Positions 1 through 6,094 of a DNA stretch of 9,347 bases are shown here, piece by piece. Position 1 is the stretch's first letter. Each line of letters starts with the position of its first letter. This stretch comes from Propionibacteriales bacterium (GTDB taxonomy: Bacteria > Actinomycetota > Actinomycetes > Propionibacteriales > Propionibacteriaceae): NCBI GenBank assembly GCA_030453285.1, contig JAKDKP010000046.1, positions 1 through 9,347 of the forward strand, given 5' to 3'. The translations under genes were made by a program, and so were the position numbers. The notes beneath the pieces were generated by a model that did no database searches, was not told the DNA's origin, and worked only from the letters and a program-made list of their open reading frames with translations.

Positions 1-64
1 GGTCGTGGTGCTGAGCGGTGGCGAGAGTGTGGTTGAGCAGTCGGGGGGTGGAGTCCTTGATCAC
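1..64 (-). CDS. Partial gene of unknown function, N-terminal 21 codons
   Basis: On the minus strand a GTG at 64-62 opens a frame that runs off the left edge, reading VIKDSTPRLLNHTLATAQHHD. Nearly all third codon positions are G or C (about 18 of 21), as expected of a real gene in this genome. A -10-like hexamer, TAGGGT (76 to 71 on the minus strand), sits seven bases before the GTG, so the transcript may be leaderless. A GGTGGAG purine stretch just upstream could instead act as a weak ribosome binding site. It would be divergent from the CPBP protease gene. I do not recognise the family from so few residues; it could be a divergent regulator, but nothing in the sequence proves it. Confidence 0.35.
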   Translation of the reverse strand, partial: MIKDSTPRLLNHTLATAQHHD

Positions 65-74
65 GTCTCCACCC
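46..74. repeat. 8-bp perfect inverted repeat at left divergent start
   Basis: GGGTGGAG (46-53) and CTCCACCC (67-74) are exact reverse complements around a 13-base centre. The repeat spans the putative GTG start and -10 of the left-edge minus-strand gene and lies just upstream of the CPBP promoter. No T-run follows, so an operator is more likely than a terminator. The function is inferred. Confidence 0.35.
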
Positions 75-80
75 TAAGCA

Positions 81-123
81 TTGACAAGGTCCCTTGACAC
101 ACAGGACAAGCCACCTTTACAGT
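81..123 (+). promoter_or_regulatory. Promoter of the CPBP gene with overlapping palindrome
   Basis: A perfect -35, TTGACA (94-99), is followed after 18 bases by TACAGT (118-123), a TAnnnT -10. Predicted transcription start is about base 130, the A of the ATG. A second TTGACA lies at 81-86, and the palindrome CAAGG-TC-CCTTG (85-96) overlaps the -35 and could be an operator. The hexamers are seen directly; the role is inferred. Confidence 0.55.
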
Positions 124-129
124 CGAACT

Positions 130-870
130 ATGTCAAGCACACTTTCCACTCGGGCAGCCGCCACACCCAGGACGCGGCCAACACTGTTGATCATCCTTGC
201 CGTCCTGCTGCTGCGAACCCTCCTGCTGTTCATTGCCGGCGGCGCCGCTCTGACTGTGGCATCGGAGGAGCAGCCGGCCGACCTCCTGGCGTACGCGAAT
301 GTGTGGATCGTGCCTGTCGATCTGATCAGCATTGCCGTCGTGTGGTGGCTGCTCCGCAGGTCCGGCCGCACACTCGGTGACCTCGTCGGCCGGTTCCGCC
401 CGAGGGACATCGCCTGGGGGCTGCTGGTGATGGTGATCGCGCTGATCGCACTGCAGGGCGGCGGGTTCGTCGGCAATCTGATCGCGTACGGCGGCGCGCC
501 ACCCTTTACCGGCGGGGCGACTCCTCCCCCGCTGTGGCTGGGAATCTGGTCGCTGATGCTGATGCCGATCACCATCGGCGTCGCCGAAGAACTGGTCTAT
601 CGCGGGTACGGCCAGCAGGGCCTCGCGCAGTGGTGGGGCCGGTGGCCAGCCATGCTCGTGGTGGCGGTGTCCTTTGGACTTCAGCACGCCGCACTGTCGA
701 TGACCACGGGCGAGGCCATGCTGTCCCGGGTGATCGGCACCTTCATCGCCGGACTCGCCTTCGGCATCATGGCCATGCGGTTCCGCAGCCTGTGGCCGCT
801 GATCATCGGGCACTGGCTGCTCGACGTGATCGGCCTCGGCATCCCGATGTTGATGTGGTCCTTGTCCTGA
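130..870 (+). CDS. CPBP family intramembrane metalloprotease
   Basis: A 246-residue, strongly hydrophobic protein with about six to eight membrane segments, carrying the three CPBP (Abi/CAAX protease) motifs. These are EELVYR at 153-158 (EExxxR), FGLQH at 182-186 (FxxxH) and HWLLD at 228-232 (HxxxN/D, here Asp). In the family these residues form a membrane-embedded metal-dependent active site; members include eukaryotic Rce1 and bacterial proteins tied to bacteriocin self-immunity or regulated proteolysis. I chose ATG 130 over the in-frame TTG at 94 because that TTG belongs to the -35 TTGACA and no Shine-Dalgarno sequence precedes 130, so the gene looks leaderless. It is followed after 58 bases by a membrane protein and an XRE regulator on the same strand. 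The substrate cannot be told from the sequence. Confidence 0.9.
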   Translation: MSSTLSTRAAATPRTRPTLLIILAVLLLRTLLLFIAGGAALTVASEEQPADLLAYANVWIVPVDLISIAVVWWLLRRSGRTLGDLVGRFRPRDIAWGLLVMVIALIALQGGGFVGNLIAYGGAPPFTGGATPPPLWLGIWSLMLMPITIGVAEELVYRGYGQQGLAQWWGRWPAMLVVAVSFGLQHAALSMTTGEAMLSRVIGTFIAGLAFGIMAMRFRSLWPLIIGHWLLDVIGLGIPMLMWSLS

Positions 871-928
871 GCCGATCGACATTGTTGGGAAGTGCCATGA
901 TGCGGGCGATCAACGAGGGAGGACCACG

Positions 929-1327
929 ATGACAACGAGCGGACGCCACCAAGGTGCCGGAAGCCGGTACGGACGTCGACTGGCGATCGGATTCGTCGCG
1001 TACGCGACGCTGCTGGTCGCTGGAATCCTCATGGCCCAGGCGATCCCTGACTCGCCCTGGCGATTCGTCGCGATGCTGCTCCCGGTGCCTGCACTGGTCA
1101 TCGTGGTCGCCGCCGTGTGGCGCTACCTGCGTGACGCCGACGAGCTGCAGGGCAGAATGCTGCTCGAGTCTCTGGAGATCGGCTTTGCCGGGGGCAGTCT
1201 GATCACGCTCACCTGGGGGCTGATGCAGGCCGTCGGTGCGCCGGCCGTCTCGTGGACACTCGTGTTTCCTGTGTACGCGGCCTGCTGGCTGATCGGCCGA
1301 GCCGTCGCCGGCTGGCGGTTCCGATGA
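929..1327 (+). CDS. Small four-helix membrane protein, partner of XRE regulator
   Basis: A 132-residue integral membrane protein with hydrophobic segments near residues 18-38, 46-66, 83-103 and 106-125. The loop RDADELQGRMLLESLEIGF (about 68-86), between helices two and three, resembles a conserved acidic loop in small membrane proteins encoded immediately upstream of YozG-like XRE regulators (from memory of the family, not searched). The ATG at 929 has a strong GAGGGAGGA ribosome binding site (about 914-922). The stop overlaps the start of the next gene as ATGA, so the two are very probably translationally coupled and work together. It may sense a membrane condition or hold the regulator at the membrane, but the biochemical function is unknown. 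The gene could share a transcript with the CPBP protease or have its own promoter. Confidence 0.85.
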   Translation: MTTSGRHQGAGSRYGRRLAIGFVAYATLLVAGILMAQAIPDSPWRFVAMLLPVPALVIVVAAVWRYLRDADELQGRMLLESLEIGFAGGSLITLTWGLMQAVGAPAVSWTLVFPVYAACWLIGRAVAGWRFR

Positions 1328-1515
1328 AGAACCGACTGCCCGAGTTGCGCGGCGCCAAGGGCCTGAGCCAAGGGGCACTCGCCGAGCGCCTGGCCGTGTC
1401 GCGGCAGACGGTCAACGCCCTGGAGAAAGGCCGGTACGACCCGAGCCTGCCGCTGGCCTTCCGGATCGCCCGACTCTTCGATTGCCGCATCGAGGACGTC
1501 TTCGACGACTCGTGA
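1324..1515 (+). CDS. Small XRE/YozG-like helix-turn-helix regulator
   Basis: A 63-residue DNA-binding protein that is almost entirely one Cro/C1-type helix-turn-helix domain. It runs from LRGAKGLSQGALAERLAVSR through QTVNALEKGRYDPSLPLAFRIARLF to a short CRIEDVFDDS tail, the arrangement seen in YozG-like regulators. The recognition helix should be around SRQTVNALE (26-34). The start is the ATG at 1324, which overlaps the preceding TGA (ATGA), and there is no separate ribosome binding site beyond that coupling. It probably regulates its own operon, and the palindromes near the CPBP promoter (85-96 and 46-74) are possible targets (inference). It ends only four bases before the convergent dihydroxyacetone kinase stop. 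Upstream in-frame codons belong to another frame of the membrane gene and are excluded. Confidence 0.9.
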   Translation: MKNRLPELRGAKGLSQGALAERLAVSRQTVNALEKGRYDPSLPLAFRIARLFDCRIEDVFDDS

Positions 1516-1524
1516 AAGCTCACG
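1511..1524. terminator. Weak hairpin across the convergent stops
   Basis: CGTGA (1511-1515) and TCACG (1520-1524) form a perfect 5-bp inverted repeat with a 4-base loop, containing the stop codons of both the regulator and the convergent kinase. No T-run follows on either strand, so any termination role is weak. It may be chance. Confidence 0.2.
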
Positions 1525-3295
1525 CCAGACTGGCGGCACCGGCCTCGAGGAAGAGGGCGATGGCGATGGCTCCGGGGTCGCCGACACCGCGAGACGTCTC
1601 GCCCACGTACGAGGCTCGCCCGCGACTGGCCACCAGATCGACGGTCTCCTCGGCGGCCTCACGAGCGGCGTGGGCGGCGGCATCGAGCGTGTCCGAGAAG
1701 CTGGCCTCCGTCGTCCCGGCGGCTGCCTCTGCGGCCGGCACCATGGCGTCCACCATCGTCTTGTCGCCCGGAGCAGCACCACCCAGCTCCTGCACCCGGT
1801 CGGCGGCCTCCCGCAAGCCCTCGGCCAGGTGCGTCGACTCCAGGCCACGGCCGAGATGGCGACCGATCGTCCCCACCCAGAGCGCCAGGATCGGACCCGA
1901 GGTGCCACCCACGCTGGCGAATGCCGCCGAGAGCCTGCCGAACGGGTCGGTATCGGCGCTCGCGGCACCACCCTCATCCTGGTCCTGTTGATCCTGGTCC
2001 TGTTGATCTTGGCCCTGTTGATCCTGGTCCTGTTGATCTTGGCCCTGTTGATCTTGATCCTGCTCAGCACTGCTGTCGCGGTAGCGACTGATGGCCGTAC
2101 GCAGATTTTCGCCGAAGTCGCCGTCCCCAACACGTCGATCAAGATCACCCAGCGCCTTGGCCTGACTGTCGACGGTCGAGGCGAAGGCCTGCAGCCAACG
2201 CGACAGGACGAGGACGACGTCACGGTCGATCGACGTGTGTTCGGTGGCTGCGGCCGCAGCCGCCGAGGCCAAGGGCGTCGGCTCGATCGCCGGGGACCTC
2301 GGGGGTGTGCGCCAGGCAGGCGTCCGCGCCGGCTCGTCCCACCAGTGGATGAGTTCGTCGTCGAGTCGGACCACGGTGAGCGACAGTCCACGCATGTCCA
2401 GCGAGGTGACCAGATCGTCCACCAGCGCCCTGGTGATGGTGGCACCACGACGACTGAGTTCCTTGGCGGCGATGGCGTAGGCGGCATGCAGTTCGAGCGG
2501 GGTGGTCGCGCCCAGACCGTTCACGATCAGCAGGTGCGGGCCGGTGAGGTCGGCAACGTCGGCGGCGAGGGTGTCGGCAAGCCGACCGATCAGTGCCCCC
2601 AGGCCTTGATCAGTGACCCGGTCGGTGCCCCGTTCACCGTGGATGCCGACGCCGAACTCGATCATGCCCTCGGCCAGCTCGAACTCCGCACCATCGGCGC
2701 CGAAGTGCGTGCCGGCTGCGATGGCGGCGCCGACGCTGCGGGCGTTGTCGACGACCCGATCACCGAGCTCCTTGAGCTGCGCCAGATCCAGACCTGCCTC
2801 TGCGGCGGCACCACAGATCTTCTCCACCACCACGGTGGCCACGGTCCCTCGACGCCCGGGCTTGCTGCCACGCTCGGCGCCGGGGACGTCATCGTCCACG
2901 ATCACCGTGGCGACCTCGACTCCCGCGTCGCGACACTGATCGGCGGCCAGCGCGAAGTTGATCACGTCGCCGGTGTAGTTCTTGACCACGTGCAACACCC
3001 CACGCCCGTTGTCGGCGGCCATCGTGGCGGCACGCACCTGTTCGGCGCTCGGGCTGGCGAACACCTCGCCAGGCACGGCCGCGTCCAGCATCCCTGCACC
3101 GATGAAGCCGATGTGCAGCGGCTCGTGCCCCGAACCTCCGCCGGAGACCAGGGCCACCTTGTCGGTGGCTGGCTTCGCTCGTACGACAAAGCGCGGGCTG
3201 GGGTGCAGGGCGACCAGGTCGGCGTTCAGCGCACAGAACCCGGACAACCCGAGCTCGATGGCCTCGGCGTTGCTGCTGACGAAGTGGCGACTCAC
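1520..3295 (-). CDS. Dihydroxyacetone kinase, single-chain DhaK-DhaL fusion
   Basis: A 591-residue cytoplasmic kinase of the ATP-dependent single-chain type, transferring phosphate to dihydroxyacetone or a related short ketose. The DhaK half (about 1-325) has GGGSGHEPL (52-60), NYTGD (106-110) and GVGIHGE (215-221), whose His219 matches the substrate-binding histidine. A Pro/Ala linker (about 322-355) leads to the DhaL half, with DRRVGDGD (Asp386, Asp391 and Asp393, matching the metal-binding aspartates), SVGGTSGP (461-468), PGDKTMVD (509-516) and GRASYVGE (559-566). Start is GTG with GAGGAGG four bases upstream. Oddities are the Gln/Asp pentapeptide repeat at 411-440, and Phe394 where many DhaL proteins have His or Thr. 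Without glycerol genes or PTS partners nearby, the substrate could equally be erythrulose, as for some actinobacterial members of this family. Confidence 0.93.
   Translation of the reverse strand: MSRHFVSSNAEAIELGLSGFCALNADLVALHPSPRFVVRAKPATDKVALVSGGGSGHEPLHIGFIGAGMLDAAVPGEVFASPSAEQVRAATMAADNGRGVLHVVKNYTGDVINFALAADQCRDAGVEVATVIVDDDVPGAERGSKPGRRGTVATVVVEKICGAAAEAGLDLAQLKELGDRVVDNARSVGAAIAAGTHFGADGAEFELAEGMIEFGVGIHGERGTDRVTDQGLGALIGRLADTLAADVADLTGPHLLIVNGLGATTPLELHAAYAIAAKELSRRGATITRALVDDLVTSLDMRGLSLTVVRLDDELIHWWDEPARTPAWRTPPRSPAIEPTPLASAAAAAATEHTSIDRDVVLVLSRWLQAFASTVDSQAKALGDLDRRVGDGDFGENLRTAISRYRDSSAEQDQDQQGQDQQDQDQQGQDQQDQDQQDQDEGGAASADTDPFGRLSAAFASVGGTSGPILALWVGTIGRHLGRGLESTHLAEGLREAADRVQELGGAAPGDKTMVDAMVPAAEAAAGTTEASFSDTLDAAAHAAREAAEETVDLVASRGRASYVGETSRGVGDPGAIAIALFLEAGAASLA
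1978..2067. repeat. 15-bp coding minisatellite in the DhaL domain
   Basis: Six consecutive 15-base units, starting at 1978, 1993, 2008, 2023, 2038 and 2053. Units 1, 2 and 4 are cctggtcctgttgat; units 3 and 5 are cttggccctgttgat; unit 6 is degenerate. Units 2+3 and 4+5 are identical, giving a 30-base higher-order repeat. On the minus strand it encodes the pentapeptide QDQQ(G/D) repeated at residues 411-440 of the kinase. As the unit is a multiple of three, copy-number change would keep the frame. Confidence 0.95.
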
Positions 3296-3322
3296 TGATC
3301 CTCCTCGGACCTCGACATCTCC

Positions 3323-3338
3323 CTCGTCACAGTACGAG
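3323..3338 (-). promoter_or_regulatory. Possible promoter/operator of the dihydroxyacetone kinase gene
   Basis: On the minus strand TACTGT (3334 to 3329) is a TAnnnT -10 candidate, 34 bases before the GTG start. It lies inside a perfect 5-bp inverted repeat, CTCGT (3323-3327) and ACGAG (3334-3338). No good -35 is visible. An operator overlapping the -10 is plausible but unproven. Confidence 0.25.
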
Positions 3339-3450
3339 CCCCCGTTCGCTGCCCACTCACCGGATCAGGCTGAGCCCCGACATCGTCTGCGCCGACCTCC
3401 AGCGCATCCGACGAAAAGGCACTACGCTGCCGATGTTGATTTCAAGATCA

Positions 3451-3456
3451 AAGGAG
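3451..3456 (+). promoter_or_regulatory. Ribosome binding site deciding the HsdR-like start
   Basis: AAGGAG lies five bases before the ATG at 3462 and settles the start: the frame is open upstream to 2982 but that part is a shadow of the kinase gene. A weak -10, TACGCT (3423-3428), and the inverted repeat TTGAT-6-ATCAA (3436-3451) lie just before it. Confidence 0.75.
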
Positions 3457-3461
3457 ATCTG

Positions 3462-4559
3462 ATGGAGTTCACCGACAAGCTCGCCGCAATGTCAGCCAAG
3501 GTGCGCCAGGACCGACCCAACATTCTCACGGAGGAGGCGACGAAGACCTCCTTGATCATGCCGTTCATCAGCACCGTGCTGGGTTACGACGTCTTCAGCC
3601 TCGCAGACGTCGTCCCCGAATTCATCGCCGACGTCGGCCTCAAGAAAGGTGAGAAGATCGACTACGCCATCATGCGCGATGGGCAGATTCAGATCCTCAT
3701 CGAGTGCAAGAAGGTGGGCGAGCCGCTTCGGATCGAGAACGCGTCCCAACTCTTCAGGTACTTCCATGTGACCAGCGCTCGCATCGCATGCCTCACCAAC
3801 GGGCAGATCTACCGCTTCTACACTGATCTCGACGCACCGAACAAGATGGACGACCGCCCGTTCCTCGAACTCGATCTCGACGACATCGACGAGGCCCTCA
3901 TCCCCGCGCTGCATCGGCTGACAAAGGCGGCCTTCGACGTGGAGTCGATCATCAACAGCGCCGAGGAGCTCAAGTACGTCAGCGCGATCAAGCGATGCAT
4001 CGGCACACTCTTCGCCAGCCCCGAGGAGGACCTGGTTCGCGTCTTCGCCGGTCGAGTCTATGAGGGATCCCTCACGCAACGCGTCCGCGAACAGTTCACC
4101 GGCTTGGTCGCGAAGTCATTTGCCCAGTACATCTCCGATCAGGTGAACGACCGTCTCCGCAGTGCTCTCGGTGGTCGGCGAGCCGTCTTGAGCCCGCTGG
4201 AGGGGAACGAGTCCCCTGATCTGGAAGCCACATCGGGTGGCCAGGACGAGGCGCCCGTTGGCGATCCCGAGGTGGACACCACCGTTGAAGAGCTGGAGGG
4301 CTACCACATCGTGCGCGCGATCGTGTGTCGCGAACTCCCCGTCCAGCGAATCACTCAGCGAGATCAGCGGAGCTACTTTGCCATTCTCATCGATGACAAC
4401 AACCGGAAGCCGGTCTGCCGACTGCACTTCAACAGACGGCAGAAGTACCTCGGACTCTTGGACGAGAACAAGGCGGAGACCCGAGTTTCCCTCGACACGT
4501 TGAGTGACATCTACCAGTACTCCGACGAACTCCGAGAGGCAGCTCGCCGGTATCTCTGA
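3462..4559 (+). CDS. Stand-alone HsdR-N-like PD-(D/E)xK restriction endonuclease
   Basis: A 365-residue protein related to the N-terminal nuclease domain of type I restriction HsdR subunits (COG4748-like, by recall). Glu25 in EEATKT lies in the usual first helix; Asp67 (KIDYAI) and Glu81-x-Lys83 (LIECKK) form the PD-(D/E)xK catalytic core, followed by QLFRYF (96-101). A helical middle part (about 140-236) and an acidic linker (about 244-275) lead to a C-terminal domain (about 280-365) with IDDNNRKPVCRLHF (310-323) and KYLGLLDENK (328-337), which recurs in such solitary proteins. There are no helicase motifs, and no HsdM, HsdS or methyltransferase nearby, so it is not a conventional type I subunit. 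The catalytic residues look intact. It may be a single-gene defence or DNA-processing nuclease; the target is unknown. Confidence 0.85.
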   Translation: MEFTDKLAAMSAKVRQDRPNILTEEATKTSLIMPFISTVLGYDVFSLADVVPEFIADVGLKKGEKIDYAIMRDGQIQILIECKKVGEPLRIENASQLFRYFHVTSARIACLTNGQIYRFYTDLDAPNKMDDRPFLELDLDDIDEALIPALHRLTKAAFDVESIINSAEELKYVSAIKRCIGTLFASPEEDLVRVFAGRVYEGSLTQRVREQFTGLVAKSFAQYISDQVNDRLRSALGGRRAVLSPLEGNESPDLEATSGGQDEAPVGDPEVDTTVEELEGYHIVRAIVCRELPVQRITQRDQRSYFAILIDDNNRKPVCRLHFNRRQKYLGLLDENKAETRVSLDTLSDIYQYSDELREAARRYL

Positions 4560-5897
4560 TCAGCAGCGGGTCGGTCCACGTCGGTGCCGAATCCGATGAT
4601 GCAGGAGCGGGACGCCGTCGTCGGGACACCAGGTCGGTGCAAACCAGTGGGGCAGACCGTCGCGCATCTCGACCCGCCAGCCACCATCGAGAAAGGTGTG
4701 ATGGTGATAGCGGCAGAGCAGCGTGAGGTTGTCGATCCTGGTCTCGCCACCATCGATCCAGGCGATGACGTGATGCCGTTCGCAGAACTCTGGCGGTGCG
4801 TCACACCCGGGGAAACTGCAACCACCGTCACGCGCATACAGCATCTGGGTGAGCTGCGGGGTCGCCAGCCGTGACGTGCGTCCTGCGCTGAGCACCGCTC
4901 CGGCCGAGTCGAGCACCACGGGGATGATCTCCGCCTCCTGGCACAGCGACAACACCTCGCGTACGGGAAGGGGTGCGCCGAGTGAGGTATGGCCAAGACC
5001 GCTGCGCGACAACAGGGTCTCGTGATCAATGGTCACCACCACCGTGGAGGGCAGGCCCCCGCGCCTGGGCAGATCACCGGATCGCAGCAGGAAGCCGGTG
5101 ATGTCTTCGACGGCGTCGTGCATCCGCTGTCCGGCCGATCGCAGGTCGGGGCCCGCCGCCTCGGTCGGACGCGGCTTGGCCAGCGGCGTGAGCACGGCTG
5201 CCAGAGCTGCGCCGACATCGCGGGTCAAGCGGCCCTCCAGCGCGTACGCACCGTCCCGTCGACACACCAGGTGCACGAACCGCTGCTCGCGGACGCGATC
5301 CTCATCGGGCAGGACTCCGTCGGGGTCATGGTGTGCCTCGACGCGTTGCAGGCAATGCTTGAGCTCCCGCGGACCGAAGTTGCGCGCATGCGCCACCAAC
5401 TCCGTCTCGAGCGCCGCCAGTTCGGTGACGTCGAGGGAGGAGGCACGCTCAACACAAGCGAGGGTGTCGTTGATCATCTCTGCCTGCTGCGCGCCGACGT
5501 CGCCCAATGCCTGCGCCTCGGCCAAGATCTCGCGCAGTGGCGGCAGATCCTCCCCAGTCATGGCTTGCCGCCGGCCAAGGACGCAGGCGGCCTGAACTCG
5601 TTGATGCGCCTGATGCTTGGTGATGCGAGCCGTGACGGCCAGGAACCCGGCGGTGTTGCGGACCGAGAACCGCGTACCAAGATCACGCTCGTCAGCAACG
5701 GACACGATGCCATGATCAACTCGGGAGAGCCGATTGCGGTGCTGCTCGATGCGGCGCGCGAAGGTGACGAACTGATCATGGTCCAATTCGGTGAGCCCTC
5801 GCGCCTCGACCAGGCCGATCACCTTGTCGAGCGCGGACTCCAACTCGTCCAACGCAACCCCGACCGGAGTCACGCCATTGAGTGGAGAAACGTTCAT
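4560..5897 (-). CDS. DUF222 / 13E12-repeat family HNH endonuclease
   Basis: A 445-residue protein with the architecture usual in actinobacteria: a long helical DUF222 region (about 15-340) and a C-terminal HNH nuclease. In the HNH part, Cys360 and Cys365 (GCSFPGC) fit one metal-binding pair, ERHHVIAW (373-380) supplies the catalytic histidines, and DNLTLLCRYHHHTF (389-402) completes the fold. I chose ATG 5897 because the family-like sequence begins there; the frame stays open to 6635 but the extra part does not resemble coding sequence. A minus-strand TTGGAA-17-TAACAT places the transcription start on this ATG, and no Shine-Dalgarno is seen. Such genes often occur in many copies per genome and may be mobile. 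Its stop touches the convergent HsdR-like gene with no gap. Confidence 0.9.
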   Translation of the reverse strand: MNVSPLNGVTPVGVALDELESALDKVIGLVEARGLTELDHDQFVTFARRIEQHRNRLSRVDHGIVSVADERDLGTRFSVRNTAGFLAVTARITKHQAHQRVQAACVLGRRQAMTGEDLPPLREILAEAQALGDVGAQQAEMINDTLACVERASSLDVTELAALETELVAHARNFGPRELKHCLQRVEAHHDPDGVLPDEDRVREQRFVHLVCRRDGAYALEGRLTRDVGAALAAVLTPLAKPRPTEAAGPDLRSAGQRMHDAVEDITGFLLRSGDLPRRGGLPSTVVVTIDHETLLSRSGLGHTSLGAPLPVREVLSLCQEAEIIPVVLDSAGAVLSAGRTSRLATPQLTQMLYARDGGCSFPGCDAPPEFCERHHVIAWIDGGETRIDNLTLLCRYHHHTFLDGGWRVEMRDGLPHWFAPTWCPDDGVPLLHHRIRHRRGPTRC

Positions 5898-6094
5898 GAG
5901 GGCAATGTTAATCGAACTCACATTCGATTCCAAGACCTTCTCGAGACAACTGTGAGCACATCTGGCCCCTACCATCACTGGGGGCCCAGCAGACTCATCC
6001 TTACCGGAGGGAGTTGATCGACTGACGGCGATCCCGACGTTCATGCGTGGAAATGAACGCTGCATGAATCCGCCGACCTTCAAGCGCGCACAAC
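5898..6094. other. Non-coding spacer with inverted repeats
   Basis: I see no supported gene in this stretch. It holds the DUF222-HNH promoter and, at 6038-6068, two overlapping inverted repeats. CGTTCAT (6038-6044) pairs with ATGAACG (6053-6059), and TTCATGC (6040-6046) pairs with GCATGAA (6062-6068), so the two hairpins exclude each other. CGTTCAT also occurs at 5891-5897, over the HNH start codon. Confidence 0.5.
5905..5933 (-). promoter_or_regulatory. Promoter of the DUF222-HNH gene, leaderless type
   Basis: On the minus strand -35 TTGGAA (5933 to 5928) is separated by 17 bases from -10 TAACAT (5910 to 5905). The predicted start at about 5898-5897 coincides with the ATG. Hexamers are seen in the sequence; use as a promoter is inferred. 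Confidence 0.5.

Noticed and set aside
897..932. Mini-frame MMRAINEGGPR ending in ATGA over the start of the 929 gene
   Set aside because: It could be a leader peptide, but it is only 11 codons, has a weak upstream purine run, and its GAGGGAGGA is simply the ribosome binding site of the next gene.
1524..1534. GCCAG-A-CTGGC palindrome at the kinase 3' end as a terminator
   Set aside because: A one-base centre cannot form a hairpin loop and there is no T-run; it lies within the last kinase codons.
1978..2067. CRISPR array
   Set aside because: The repeats are contiguous 15-base units without spacers and are in frame in a kinase gene.
1670..3298. Long plus-strand open frame of 542 codons opposite the kinase gene
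   Set aside because: It is the antisense shadow of the DhaK-DhaL gene; its composition (Arg/Gly/His-rich, no domain pattern) is typical of antisense frames in high-GC DNA.
2982..3461. N-terminal extension of the HsdR-like gene
   Set aside because: The frame is open but overlaps the kinase gene and its promoter; AAGGAG five bases before ATG 3462 gives a clear start.
4989..6017. 342-codon plus-strand frame opposite the HNH gene
   Set aside because: Antisense shadow of the DUF222 region with no ribosome binding site and no recognisable domain.
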